The notes beneath the pieces were generated by a model. It ran no database searches and was not told the DNA's origin. It saw only the letters and a program-made list of their open reading frames with translations. Made by a program: the position numbers and the translations under genes. Of a stretch of DNA of 37,023 nt, positions 16,162 through 25,500 are shown piece after piece. How positions within the stretch are numbered: the stretch's first letter is position 1; every line of letters starts with the position of its first letter. The DNA is from Pseudomonadota bacterium. Its GTDB lineage: Bacteria > Pseudomonadota > Alphaproteobacteria > Caulobacterales > Caulobacteraceae. The DNA lies in the NCBI GenBank assembly GCA_021816155.1, contig JAKAZA010000023.1, forward strand, positions 1-37,023, in the 5' to 3' direction.

Positions 16162-17257
16162 TGAGTTCGGCGGCGCGCTCGATCCCGGTGAACAGCGTAT
16201 CGCGGCGCGTGTAGGCGAGCGCGTTCGCGGACCAGGCCGCGCGGCGTTCCGGCGTGGCGGCGACGGCTGCGGCGAGCGCCGCGGCGCTGAACGGCTCGGG
16301 CAGAACGACGCCGGCGTCCGCCGCCGTTACGTGCTCGCCGTATCCGCACACAGCGGTGGTGATCACTGCAAGACCCGCCGCCATCGCCTCCAGGATCACC
16401 GTGCCCGTGACGTCGGCGCGGGAGGGATGGACCAGCAGGTCGGCCGCCGCAAAAACGGCTCTCAGCTCCTCGTCGCTCACGAAGCCCAGCCACCTCACGC
16501 GGTTCGCCACGCCGAGCCGCGCCGCCAGACGCGCCATCCGCCGGCCGCCGCGACCGGCCGGGTCAAGCCCGACGACCAGCAGCCGCGCGTCGGCCGCCGT
16601 CGCCAGGGCCGCGAGCGCCCGGTCCAGCCCCTTGGTGTGCGCCTGCAGCCCCGTCCACAGCCAGGCGGGGACGTCGTCCGAGAGGCCGAACGTGGTCCGC
16701 GCCGCCGACCGCTCGCCGGGCGCCGCCGGGCCGGCGCGGAGACGGTCGACAGTCGGGGGCAGCAGGAACATTCGCTCGGGGGGCGCATGGTCGTTTCGCA
16801 CGAACCCTTCGAGCTGCGCGCTGGAGAGCAGCAACGCGCGGCCCAGCCGTTCCGGCCCGAAGGCCTCGCGTTCCAGCCTGGCGTAGGTGGCGTATCGCGG
16901 CAGCCAGCCGCGCAGCCCGCCTGGCGCGGCGCGGGAGGGATCGGCGCAGAAGACCACGTCGAAGCCCGGGACCGCATGACAGACCACGGCGACGTCGAAG
17001 CGGCCCGCCACGGCGCGGGCGGCGTCCCGGGCGAAGGCCGCGAGGCGGCCGTGGTTGCTGGCGCCTCGCGCCGCGATCAGATCCAGCGCAACGCCTTCAG
17101 GCTTCGTCCCAGGCGCCCGCGTGGTCACGAGCGTCACGGCCGCGCCGCGCGACGCGAGCGTCGCGGCGAGGCGGAGCGCGTGCTGCTCCAGCCCGCCCGC
17201 GGGCGCCAGCCGCAGGATGGCCAGCGCGACGCGCGGCGGCGCTTCAGATCCGGTCAT
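16124..17257 (-). CDS. WaaG-like glycosyltransferase family 4 (LPS core type)
   Basis: A 377-residue GT-B enzyme closely resembling WaaG/RfaG, the LPS-core alpha-1,3-glucosyltransferase. Matches to E. coli WaaG that I can recall include the GGLxxxxxRxA start, SNHGRxAxxAR, PGFDVVFCADPS, 'RYATYARLEREAF', 'ERMFLLPPTVD', 'AADLLVHPS' and ITTAVCGYGEHV. The donor-binding EX7E motif reads D282-VTGTVIL-E290, so the first Glu is Asp. The start ATG lies inside the end of the CapD-like gene (14-base overlap), making this the fourth gene of a leftward operon. It likely acts at the cytoplasmic face of the inner membrane on LPS core or a related glycolipid. Confidence 0.9.
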   Translation of the reverse strand: MTGSEAPPRVALAILRLAPAGGLEQHALRLAATLASRGAAVTLVTTRAPGTKPEGVALDLIAARGASNHGRLAAFARDAARAVAGRFDVAVVCHAVPGFDVVFCADPSRAAPGGLRGWLPRYATYARLEREAFGPERLGRALLLSSAQLEGFVRNDHAPPERMFLLPPTVDRLRAGPAAPGERSAARTTFGLSDDVPAWLWTGLQAHTKGLDRALAALATAADARLLVVGLDPAGRGGRRMARLAARLGVANRVRWLGFVSDEELRAVFAAADLLVHPSRADVTGTVILEAMAAGLAVITTAVCGYGEHVTAADAGVVLPEPFSAAALAAAVAATPERRAAWSANALAYTRRDTLFTGIERAAELIMAARRRPASGA

Positions 17258-18449
17258 CCAGAGAGGCCTGCGCGGCGGCGTGACGGAACCCTGGCAGCAC
17301 GCCGCCGATGGCCCGCTCGAGGTCGGCGACCGAGGCGCGCCGTTCGCCGGCGACGAACCGGGCGAGGTCGGCGAGGACGGCCCGCAGCGACTCGCGGTCG
17401 ATGGGGGCCGGACGAACCGCCTCCAGCGCGCCAAGGCCCAGCGGCTCGGCCGTCTCGCCGGCGCCGCAGAACACCTCGACCTCCTTTTCCCCGGCGGTGT
17501 CGCGCGGCGTCAGCAACACCGGCCACACGTCGCCACCCTTCGCCAGAAGAGCCTCCGCCTCGGCCGGCGTCTCGACAAACGCCGCCTGTCGGCCGCGCGA
17601 GGCGAGAAAGGCCGCCGCGGTGTCGGCCAGCAGGATCGCGCCGGACGCCGGGTCGAAGCGCGGGACCGCTATGCGGCCGGGCGGACAGGCGAGCTGCGCG
17701 AGGAGGCAGATGCGCGCGCCGTCACGCGCCGAGATGAAGTAGCGCCGGGTGTCGCGCGGCGCGGCCAGGGCCTGGCGGGCGGCGAACCGCTGCAGGTAAC
17801 TCTCCAGGAGGCTGCCGCTGGAGTAGGCGACATTGGCGAATCGCGCCGCCGAGGCTGTCAGCGCGCCCGACGCCGCGTCGAACACCGCAGCCTCCATCAG
17901 CAGCTTGCTCGCACCCATGAAGCTCGCGGGGTCGGCGGCCTTGTCGGTGGAGACCACGAACAGGCGCCCCGCCAGGCCGCGCTCGACGAGCCGCTCGGCG
18001 AAGCGGCGCTGGCGTACGACATTGACGTCCAGCATGTGCAGCAGCGTGTAGAGGTTCTTTTCAGACCGCACGTGCTTCACCGCGGCGAAATCGAGCACGA
18101 GATCGAACGGACCGGCGGCCTCCGCCAGGGCGAGGCCGGGCCAGCCGGCGAAGTCCAGCGCGTTGAACCCGAGCGCGACGGCGGCGCCCTCGCCGCGGCT
18201 GCGGATGTCGCGGGCCATGCGGGCGAGGCCGTTCTCGTCGACGTCGACCAGCTCGAGGACCGCTGGCCGCAGGGCCAGCAGCTGGCGCACCGCGGCGGCG
18301 CCGATCGTGCCGGCCGCCCCCGTCACCAGCACCTTCGCGCCGCGAAGCTGGTCGGCGATCTGGGGCTCTCTCGCGCCCCAGTCTGCGTCCAGCGCCCTGG
18401 AGAAGTCGGTGCGGCCAAGGCCCTCGGCCTCAAGCGTCGGATCGAGCAT
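17244..18449 (-). CDS. CapD/FlaA1-like nucleotide-sugar dehydratase/epimerase
   Basis: A 401-residue extended SDR of the polysaccharide-biosynthesis (CapD, FlaA1, PseB) type, which removes water from UDP-GlcNAc-like sugars to give 4-keto-6-deoxy products. It has TGAAGTIG (43-50), 'FAAVKHVRSEKN' (about 111-122), STDKAADP (157-164) and MGASK with M168 and K172, the family's Tyr-less catalytic segment. It lacks the N-terminal membrane domain of WbpM-type proteins, so it is the soluble short form. The ATG at 18449 gives a 20-base overlap with the upstream epimerase gene. The exact sugar cannot be read; the C-terminal 110 residues are less familiar. Confidence 0.88.
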   Translation of the reverse strand: MLDPTLEAEGLGRTDFSRALDADWGAREPQIADQLRGAKVLVTGAAGTIGAAAVRQLLALRPAVLELVDVDENGLARMARDIRSRGEGAAVALGFNALDFAGWPGLALAEAAGPFDLVLDFAAVKHVRSEKNLYTLLHMLDVNVVRQRRFAERLVERGLAGRLFVVSTDKAADPASFMGASKLLMEAAVFDAASGALTASAARFANVAYSSGSLLESYLQRFAARQALAAPRDTRRYFISARDGARICLLAQLACPPGRIAVPRFDPASGAILLADTAAAFLASRGRQAAFVETPAEAEALLAKGGDVWPVLLTPRDTAGEKEVEVFCGAGETAEPLGLGALEAVRPAPIDRESLRAVLADLARFVAGERRASVADLERAIGGVLPGFRHAAAQASLDDRI

Positions 18450-19356
18450 GGTCCCTCGCCGCCGCCGCAACCCACTCCGCGGCGCCCTGGAGCACGGCGC
18501 CAAGATCCCCCGACGGGGCGAGCCCGAGCAGGCGCCCGCATCTGGCGGGATCGCCGACCGACCAGCCTAGCCCTTCCGGTCCGTCCTGCTCCTCGATCGC
18601 GATCCGCTCCGGCAACCGCGCCGCGGCGGCCTCGATCAGCGCGCGCACGGAACGTCCGACGCCCGTGCAGACGTTGATCCGCTCGCCCCAGGCCCCGCGG
18701 TCGATGACGCGCTCGACGCAGGCCAGCACGTCGGACAGGGCCACGAAGTCGCGCACGGCGCTCAAGGGGCCCATCACCACCTGTCGCGGCGGGGGACCGG
18801 CCAACGCGGCGGCCGAGCGGCGCAGGAAGGTGTCGAAAACCTGCTGTCCGCGCGGCGCGGCGTCGACCACGTTGAAGAGGCGCAGCGCCGTCACGCGCGA
18901 GCCGCCGCGCGCGGCCGCCGCGAAGGCGAGATCCTCGGCGGCCTGCTTGGCGGCTGCGTAATGTCCGGCCGGCGCGCAAGGGGCGTCCTCGCGCCAGGGC
19001 TTGCGATCGGCGGACACGCCGTACTGCGCCGCGGAGCCGAGCAGCAGCAGCGCGGTTCCGCCGGGCAGGCGGGAGAGCGCGGAGACGAGGTTTCCGGCGG
19101 CGGCGACGTTGTCGCGCTGCAGATCTTCCGTCGTTCCGTAAGCCCGGCCGGCGGCGTGGATGACGACGTCCGGCCGCAGCTCCATGACCGCGGTTGTCAC
19201 GGCCGCGCCGTCCGCGAGGTCGACGACATGCGCGTCGGGCAGCCCAGGCGCCGGCCGCCGAGTCAGCGCTGACACGCGAAGCCCGCCGCGTCCCGCCAGC
19301 CGGCGGGTCAGCGCCCCGCCGAGAAATCCTCCCGCGCCGGTGATCAGGACGCGCAT
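18430..19356 (-). CDS. NAD-dependent sugar epimerase/reductase (extended SDR)
   Basis: A 308-residue extended SDR. It has the Rossmann motif TGAGGFLGG (6-14), 'PDVVIHAAGRAYG', the catalytic Ser region LLLLGSAAQYG (S108), and Y133-AAA-K137. 'LRLFNVV', 'RDFVALSDVL' and 'INVCTGVGRSV' are the substrate-side motifs of GDP-6-deoxymannose reductase (RMD) and dTDP/UDP-sugar epimerases. The start follows the nucleotidyltransferase stop directly. RMD-like reduction of a 4-keto-6-deoxy sugar is the most attractive role, because the next gene encodes a dehydratase, but 4-epimerase activity fits too. Confidence 0.88.
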   Translation of the reverse strand: MRVLITGAGGFLGGALTRRLAGRGGLRVSALTRRPAPGLPDAHVVDLADGAAVTTAVMELRPDVVIHAAGRAYGTTEDLQRDNVAAAGNLVSALSRLPGGTALLLLGSAAQYGVSADRKPWREDAPCAPAGHYAAAKQAAEDLAFAAAARGGSRVTALRLFNVVDAAPRGQQVFDTFLRRSAAALAGPPPRQVVMGPLSAVRDFVALSDVLACVERVIDRGAWGERINVCTGVGRSVRALIEAAAARLPERIAIEEQDGPEGLGWSVGDPARCGRLLGLAPSGDLGAVLQGAAEWVAAAARDHARSDA

Positions 19357-20076
19357 TCAGGCAGGCAGGAATCGGGTGGGGTCGGCCTCGAAGTCGCGCG
19401 TGGCCGCTTCATAGTGATCGAGACGGCCAATGTCCTTCCAGTAGGCGGCGACTGGGTGCGCCAGCACGCGCCGCCCCTCGGCCATCGCCGCGCGGATCAG
19501 GTCGGGCATGTCGAACGGGCCGGCGGGCGGCAGGAACCCGAGCGCGCGCCGGGACAGGACATAGACGCCCGAGCTGACGTGGTAACCCCGGCGGGGCTTC
19601 TCGAGATACTCGGTCAGGACGCCCGCGCCGGCGTCCAGGCTGACGACGCCGTAGTCGATCTTCTCGTCCACCCAGGGCGTGAAGAGGCTCGCCCAGGCGT
19701 CCGCGCGGCGGTGCGCGGCGGCCAGTCCGGCGAAGTCGAGGTCGGTCAGGGTGTCCCCGTTGACCACGTAGAAGTCGTCGCTCAGGCCGGCGATGGTGCG
19801 CAGCGCGCCCGCCGTGCCCAGCGGCTCGGCTTCCACGACCGTCTCCAGCCTCACCCCCCAGCGCGAGCCGTCGCCGAGAAACGCCTGCATCAGCGGCGCG
19901 AGATAGCCGAGACATACGATCACGCGCCGCACGCCGGCCGCGGCGAGCTGGCTGATCAGAATGTCGATGATCGGCCGCTCACCAAGCGGCAGCAGCGGCT
20001 TGGGCACAGTCACGGTCAGCGGCGCGAGGCGCGTCCCTCGCCCTCCCGCCAGAACTACGGCGTCCATCGCGTCCAT
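19357..20076 (-). CDS. Sugar-1-phosphate nucleotidyltransferase
   Basis: A 239-residue enzyme of the RmlA/HddC/MurU type that makes an NDP-sugar from a sugar-1-phosphate and NTP. It has LAGGRGTRLAPLT, PKPLLPLG, 'EAEPLGTAGALR', the metal-binding VVNGDTLTD, and 'AYWKDIGRLDHYEAA'. It lacks a C-terminal beta-helix, as in the short guanylyl/uridylyltransferases. Two in-frame ATGs (MDAMDAVV) lie three codons apart; the first is used here, and the ribosome site is weak for both. It heads the four-gene leftward operon and is divergent from the mannose-1-phosphate guanylyltransferase. Base and sugar specificity are not determinable by eye. Confidence 0.9.
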   Translation of the reverse strand: MDAMDAVVLAGGRGTRLAPLTVTVPKPLLPLGERPIIDILISQLAAAGVRRVIVCLGYLAPLMQAFLGDGSRWGVRLETVVEAEPLGTAGALRTIAGLSDDFYVVNGDTLTDLDFAGLAAAHRRADAWASLFTPWVDEKIDYGVVSLDAGAGVLTEYLEKPRRGYHVSSGVYVLSRRALGFLPPAGPFDMPDLIRAAMAEGRRVLAHPVAAYWKDIGRLDHYEAATRDFEADPTRFLPA

Positions 20077-20133
20077 CGTGTGCGCTTCTAGGCCAGCGCG
20101 GCCGTCCGGGCCAAGCGGCGCGGTCGTGGGGCG

Positions 20134-20149
20134 GCGCGCGGACGCGCGC
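20134..20149. promoter_or_regulatory. Hairpin in the divergent gap of the polysaccharide genes
   Basis: GCGCGC-GGAC-GCGCGC within the 107-base gap (20077-20183) that must contain promoters for both the leftward sugar operon and the rightward guanylyltransferase. A TTGACC follows directly at 20150-20155, but no convincing -10 lies at the right distance. Alternating G/C arms are common by chance at this composition. Confidence 0.25.
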
Positions 20150-20183
20150 TTGACCAAACCGGATCGGCTGGTAAGGCCGCGCG

Positions 20184-21230
20184 ATGATCGTGCCGGTGAT
20201 CCTGTCGGGAGGCGAGGGCAAGCGGCTGTGGCCGCTCTCTTCGCCCGAGCGGCCGAAGCAGTTCCTGGCGCTGACCGGATCGGAGACGCTGCTGCAGCAG
20301 ACCGTCCGACGCCTCGCCGAGCCTGCGCTGTTCGCGCGGCCCATCATCATCGGCGGGGCCGCACAGCGGTTCCTGATCGCCGAGCAGCTGCGCGCCGCGA
20401 ACCTCTCGGCCGCCCGCGTCGTGCTCGAGCCAGTGGGTCGGAACACAGGGCCCGCGCTTGCGGTCGGCGCGCTGATGGCCCACGCAAGCGACCCGGACGC
20501 GCTCTTGCTCTCGGTGCACGCCGACGCCGCCATACCAGACGCCGAAGCGTTCCGGGCCACGGTCGCCGCAGGCGTTCCGGCGGCGAACGCGGGTCACCTG
20601 GTGCTGTTCGGGGTGACGCCGACCTTCCCGTCGACCGGTTACGGCTACATCGAGCCGGGGGATGCGCTCGACGCGGCGACGCGCCGCGTCGCCCGCTTCC
20701 GCGAGAAGCCGGACGCCGCCGGCGCCGAGGCGCTGATCGCGGCCGGGGCGTTGTGGAACAGCGGCATCTTCCTGATGCGCGCCGGCCGGCTGATCGAGGA
20801 GTTCGAGCGTTTCGCGCCCGCCGTGCTGGCGGCGGCGCGCGCGGCGCTTGCGAGAGCTGACGCGGACGCCGACTTCCTTCGCCTCGGCGCGGCCGAGTTC
20901 GCCGCCGCGCCCGCTGTCGCCGTCGACCACGCGGTGTTCGAGCCCACCGCGGCGGCGGCCGTGGTCGCGGCGGATTTCGCGTGGAGCGACATAGGCTCGT
21001 GGTCGGCGGTCTGGGAAGCGCAGCAACGCGACCCGGCGGGCAACGCCACGCAGGGGCCGGTTCTGCTGGAGGACGTCCGCGACTGCCTGGTGTTCAGCGA
21101 GGGACCGCAGGTGGCCGTCCTCGGCGTTTCCGGCCTCGTCGTCGTCGCGACCGAGAAGCGCGTGCTGGTCGCGCCGCGCGCCCGCGACCAGCACGTCCGG
21201 GTTCTGGCCGAGCGCAGCGCTTCCAGCTAA
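20184..21230 (+). CDS. manC: Mannose-1-phosphate guanylyltransferase
   Basis: A 348-residue enzyme making GDP-mannose from mannose-1-phosphate and GTP. The type II signature is clear: ILSGGEGKRLWPLSS then PERPKQFLAL (residues 6-30), 'VLEPVGRNTGPALAVGAL', 'FPSTGYGYIEPG', 'FREKPD', 'WNSGIFLMRAG' and 'FAWSDIGSWSAVWE'. The C-terminal phosphomannose isomerase (cupin) domain of bifunctional enzymes is absent, and length matches the single-domain form. It diverges from the sugar operon. GDP-mannose may feed the WaaG-like and GT-like enzymes or the GT2 gene. No GDP-mannose 4,6-dehydratase is in the window. Confidence 0.94.
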   Translation: MIVPVILSGGEGKRLWPLSSPERPKQFLALTGSETLLQQTVRRLAEPALFARPIIIGGAAQRFLIAEQLRAANLSAARVVLEPVGRNTGPALAVGALMAHASDPDALLLSVHADAAIPDAEAFRATVAAGVPAANAGHLVLFGVTPTFPSTGYGYIEPGDALDAATRRVARFREKPDAAGAEALIAAGALWNSGIFLMRAGRLIEEFERFAPAVLAAARAALARADADADFLRLGAAEFAAAPAVAVDHAVFEPTAAAAVVAADFAWSDIGSWSAVWEAQQRDPAGNATQGPVLLEDVRDCLVFSEGPQVAVLGVSGLVVVATEKRVLVAPRARDQHVRVLAERSASS

Positions 21231-21358
21231 GGTTTGGCTTGCCGGCCGCCGGGTCCGGCGCCAAGGGAGCGGTGGTCGCGGGTCCATTTCGCCCCCGACG
21301 GAACGAACGCTGTTTCATCTCGCGGCTGACATCGTTTTGAGCGCCGCACGCTTTAAGG

Positions 21359-21372
21359 GCACGGCCCCGTGC
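21359..21372. promoter_or_regulatory. Perfect inverted repeat upstream of the RND operon
   Basis: GCACGG-CC-CCGTGC lies 36 bases before the adaptor ATG in the 178-base gap after manC (21231-21408), the largest gene-free stretch in the window. Efflux operons are commonly controlled by a TetR- or MarR-type repressor at such dyads, but no regulator gene is adjacent. I found no convincing -35/-10 pair or terminator in the rest of the gap. Confidence 0.4.
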
Positions 21373-21408
21373 GCGGGCGGGCCCACCGGACGAGGGGAAA
21401 TTTGCTGG

Positions 21409-22545
21409 ATGGCGGAACGGAGTCGGTTCCGGTGGGGGTTCGCGCTGCTGGGCGTCGTGCTCGTCGGACTCATCCTCTGGGCATGGCTCGCCAGCCAGCC
21501 GCATAAGGTCCGCAAGGACCAGCCTCCGGTGCCGGTGACGGTCGCCAAGGTGACGCTCCGGGACATGCCGATATCGCTCACGGAGCTGGGCGCCGCGCAG
21601 GCCTGGATGGGGGTGCTGGTCAACCCAGAGATCAGCGGCCGGATCACCTGGGTTGCTCCTGAAGGCTCCGACGTCGCCGCCGGCGCGCTGCTCGTCCAGA
21701 TCGATTGCGGTCCATACCAAGCGGTGCTCACGCAGGCTCAGGGCGCGCTGAAGCGCGACCAGGCGCTGCTGGCCGGCGCCCGCGTCGACCTCGCCCGCTA
21801 TCAGCTGCTCGCGGCGCAGAACTCGATCGCCAAGCAGACCGCCGAGGATCAGGCGGCCACAGTGAAACAGGATGAAGGCGCCGTCGTCGCCGACCAGGGG
21901 CAGGTCGCCGCCGCGCAGGTCAACGTCGGATTCTGCCAGATACGTTCGCCGGTGAATGGCCGCGTCGGCGTGCGCCTGATTGATCCAGGCAACGTTGTGA
22001 CCACCGGGCTCACCACCGGCATCATCAGCGTCAACGAAATCCAGCCGATCGCAGTCACCTTCACCGTCCCCGAGGGCGACTTCCAGCAGATCTCGGCGGC
22101 TTCGAACGGGTTCGCAGTCCCGCTGACGGTCGAGGCCTTCAGCCAGGAAAGCGGAGCGGATCTGGGCTCCGGAGAACTGGTGGTGGCCGACAACCACGTC
22201 GCCCCGACCACCGGCACGGTGGAGATGAAGGCCAGGTTCGCGAACGCGGCCCGCCTGCTGTGGCCGGGTCAGTTCCTGAACGTCAAGCTGACGCTGAAAA
22301 CCCTGCACAAAGTGACCACCGTTCCCTCCGCTGCGGTCACCCGGGGCCCCAAGGGTCCTCTCGTCTACGTCGTCGGTCCAGACAACAAGGTCGAGCCGCA
22401 GCCGGTCAAGGTCTTGACCACCGAGAACGAAATCGCGGTGATCGAGAGCGGCCTGGCGCAGGGCCAACTGGTGGTGACTGACGGGCAGATGTCGCTGAAG
22501 CCGGGCGCAGCGGTCCTAGTCCGCGCGCAGGCTCCGGGGCGGTAA
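21409..22545 (+). CDS. RND efflux periplasmic adaptor (membrane fusion protein)
   Basis: A 378-residue HlyD/MdtA-type adaptor linking an inner-membrane RND pump to an outer-membrane channel. An N-terminal anchor helix (about 9-27) is followed by a barrel-sandwich/lipoyl half ('GRITWVAPEGSDVAAGALLVQID'), an alpha-hairpin rich in Gln/Ala (about 100-170), the second lipoyl half ('IRSPVNGRVG'), beta-barrel 'AVTFTVPEGDF' and membrane-proximal 'VPSAAVTRGPKGPLVYVV'. The ATG at 21409 follows GAGGGGA; a longer frame upstream has no family sequence. Its stop is 4 bases before the pump start, a clear operon. The outer-membrane factor is not in the window. Confidence 0.93.
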   Translation: MAERSRFRWGFALLGVVLVGLILWAWLASQPHKVRKDQPPVPVTVAKVTLRDMPISLTELGAAQAWMGVLVNPEISGRITWVAPEGSDVAAGALLVQIDCGPYQAVLTQAQGALKRDQALLAGARVDLARYQLLAAQNSIAKQTAEDQAATVKQDEGAVVADQGQVAAAQVNVGFCQIRSPVNGRVGVRLIDPGNVVTTGLTTGIISVNEIQPIAVTFTVPEGDFQQISAASNGFAVPLTVEAFSQESGADLGSGELVVADNHVAPTTGTVEMKARFANAARLLWPGQFLNVKLTLKTLHKVTTVPSAAVTRGPKGPLVYVVGPDNKVEPQPVKVLTTENEIAVIESGLAQGQLVVTDGQMSLKPGAAVLVRAQAPGR

Positions 22546-22549
22546 GCCC

Positions 22550-25500
22550 GTGAACATCTCCGAGCCGTTCATCCGCCGACCGATCGCGACGTCGCTCATC
22601 TCGGCGGCGTTCCTCGTCTTCGGGATCGTGGCGTTCATCAATCTTCCGGTCGCCGCTTTGCCGGAGGTGGACTTCCCGACGATCCAGGTCAGCGCCTCCT
22701 TGCCCGGGGCGAGCCCCGAGACCACGGCGTCGAACATCGCCCAGCCGCTCGAGCGCCAGTTCTCGCAGATCCCGGGCGTCACCGAGATGACCTCGGTCTC
22801 GTCGCTCGGCTCGACCAGCATCACGGTCCAGTTCGAGCTAAGCCGCAACATCGACGGCGCCGAAGAGGACATCCAGACCGCGATCAACGCGGCCAGCGCG
22901 CAGCTGCCGACCAACCTTCCGTCGGCGCCGACCATCCGCAAGGTGAACCCCGCCGACGCGCCGATCATGATCCTCGCGCTGACGTCGCAGACGCTGCCGC
23001 TCGCGACCGTCGACGACTACGCCGAGAACATCCTCAGTCAGCAGATCTCGCGCATCGACGGCGTCGGGCAGGTCGTTGTCGGCGGCCAGCAGAAGCCCGC
23101 CGTGCGCATCCAGATCGACCCGCGCAAGGTCGCGGCGCTGGGACTGCAGCTCGACACGATCCGAGCCACGCTCGCCAACGAGACCGTCAACCTGCCGAAG
23201 GGCAACATCAATGGTCCCTTGCGGAACTTCAACGTCTACGCCAACGACCAGATCCTGGACGCCGGACCCTGGAAAAAGCTGGTTGTCGGCTATCAGAACG
23301 GGGCGCCGATCACGCTCGACGCGATCGGGACCGTCGAGCAGAGCGTCGAGAACAATCAGGTCGGCGCGTGGGAGTTCACCGGCCCGGCCAACAAGGACCC
23401 GAGCCTGACGACCGGCCCGGCGGTGCTGCTCGTGATCTTCAAGGAACCGGGTGCCAACGTCATCGCCACGGTCGACCGGATCAACAAGGCGCTGCCGACC
23501 CTGAAGGCGGACATTCCGCCCGCGATCAATGTCGGCCTGCTGGCCGACCGCACCCAGACCATCCGGGCCTCGGTGCTCGACGTCGAGATCACGCTCCTGA
23601 TCACCGTGGTGCTGGTGATGGTGGTGATCTTCCTGTTCCTGCGCGACGTCCGGGCGACGCTCATTCCCAGCGCGATCATCCCGGTATGCTTGCTCTCGAC
23701 CTGCGCCGTGATGCTGGCGGCGGGCTTCAGCCTCGACAACCTGTCGCTGATGGCGATGACCATCGCCGTGGGTTTCGTCGTCGACGACGCGATCGTCATG
23801 GTCGAGGTGATCTGGAAGCGGATCGAGCAGGGGATGAAGCCGTTCGAGGCGGCGATCGCGGGCGCGGGCGAGATCGCGTTCACCATCCTCACGATCTCGA
23901 TCTCGCTGGTCGCGGTGTTCACGCCGCTGGTCTTCATGGGCGGCGTCGTGGGGCGGCTGATGCGCGAGTTCGCCCTGACGCTGAGCTCGGCGGTGCTGGT
24001 TTCGATCGCGATGTCGCTGACGCTGACGCCGATGCTGGCCGGCAAGTTCCTGAGGGAGCCGGAGCCGCCGAAGCACGCCTTCACCCGCGCCCTCGAACGG
24101 GGTTTCGCCGCGCTGGAGCGCAGTTATGCGCGAGGGCTGGACGTGGTGCTGCGCCACATGCGCCTCACCTTCGCGGTTTTCCTCGCGACCATGGTTCTCG
24201 CGGTGGTGCTCTACGCCACGGTGCCGACCGGCTTCTTCCCCCAGCAGGACACCGGATTCATCCAGGGGATCGTGCTGACCTCGCAGGACACCTCGTTCGC
24301 CAGGATGTCGAAGAAGATCCAGGAAGTCGCCAAGGTGATCACGTCCGATCCGGACGTGGACAGCGTCGGCCTGTACCTAGGTGGCGGCAGCCCCAACCAG
24401 GCGAACCTGAACATCCACCTGAAGCCGCGTGACGACGGCCGCACGGCCAGCGCCACCGACATCATCAATCGCCTCCGGCCGAAGTTCAACAAGGATCTCG
24501 TCGGCGTGCGTCCGCTGCTGCAGGCGGCGCAGGACATCCGCGTCGGCGGCCGCCTTGGCCAGGCGCAATACCAGTACACCCTGAGCGACCCGGACCTGAC
24601 CGAGCTCGACGTCTGGGGTCCGAAGCTCGTGGCGGCGTTGCAGCAGATACCGCAGCTGGTCGATGTCAGTTCCGACCAGCAATCGGAGGGCGCCGCGGTC
24701 GACCTCACGATTGACCGCGCCGCCGCCGCCAGGTTCGGCATCACGCCGGCGGCGATCGACGCGGCCATCTACGACGTGATCGGGCAGCACCAGATCGCCC
24801 AGTACTTCACCCAGGTGAACAGCTACCACGTGGTCCTGGAAGGGCCGCCGGCGCTGCAGGCCTCGACGGGCATGTTCAACACGATCTTTGTGGTGTCGCC
24901 GCTGACCGGCAAGGGCGTGCCCCTGTCGCTCTTCGTCCACGCGAACCCCAACGCCACCAGCAGCCTGACGATCAGCCACCAGAGCGAGTTCCCCGCCACC
25001 ACGATCTCCTTCAATCTGGCGCCGGGAGCCTCGCTGGGCCAGGCGACCCAGCTGATCGAGCAGGTGCGCGACCGGCTGGGCGCCCCGGTCACGCTGCAGG
25101 GCTCATTCCAAGGCACCGCCGAGGCCTTCCAGGAGTCGCTCTCGAGCGAGCCGATCCTGATCGCCGCGGCCCTGCTGGCCGTCTACATCATTCTCGGCAT
25201 CCTCTACGAAAGCTACATCCACCCGATCACCATCCTCTCCACGCTTCCGTCGGCGGGCGTGGGGGCGCTGGTGGCGCTGGTTCTCGCCGGTCAGGACCTG
25301 AACGTGATCGGGATCATCGCGATCATCCTCCTGATCGGGATCGTGAAGAAAAACGGGATCATGATCGTCGACGTCGCGCTGCGGCTCGAACGGGAACACC
25401 ACATGAGCGCCACTGAGGCTGTGCGCGAAGCCTCGCATCAGCGGCTGCGGCCGATCCTGATGACAACCGCCTGCGCGCTTCTGGGGGGCGTGCCCATGGT

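Noticed and set aside
17244-18503. Longer start for the CapD-like gene with an Arg-rich leader
   Set aside because: The extra 18 residues lie within the epimerase gene and are Arg-rich without family similarity. The ATG at 18449 matches the usual short overlap.
20150-20183. Sigma-70 promoter for the mannose-1-phosphate guanylyltransferase
   Set aside because: TTGACC is a fair -35, but the sequence at 16-18 bases spacing (GTAAGG region) is not a -10 and would leave almost no leader before the ATG.
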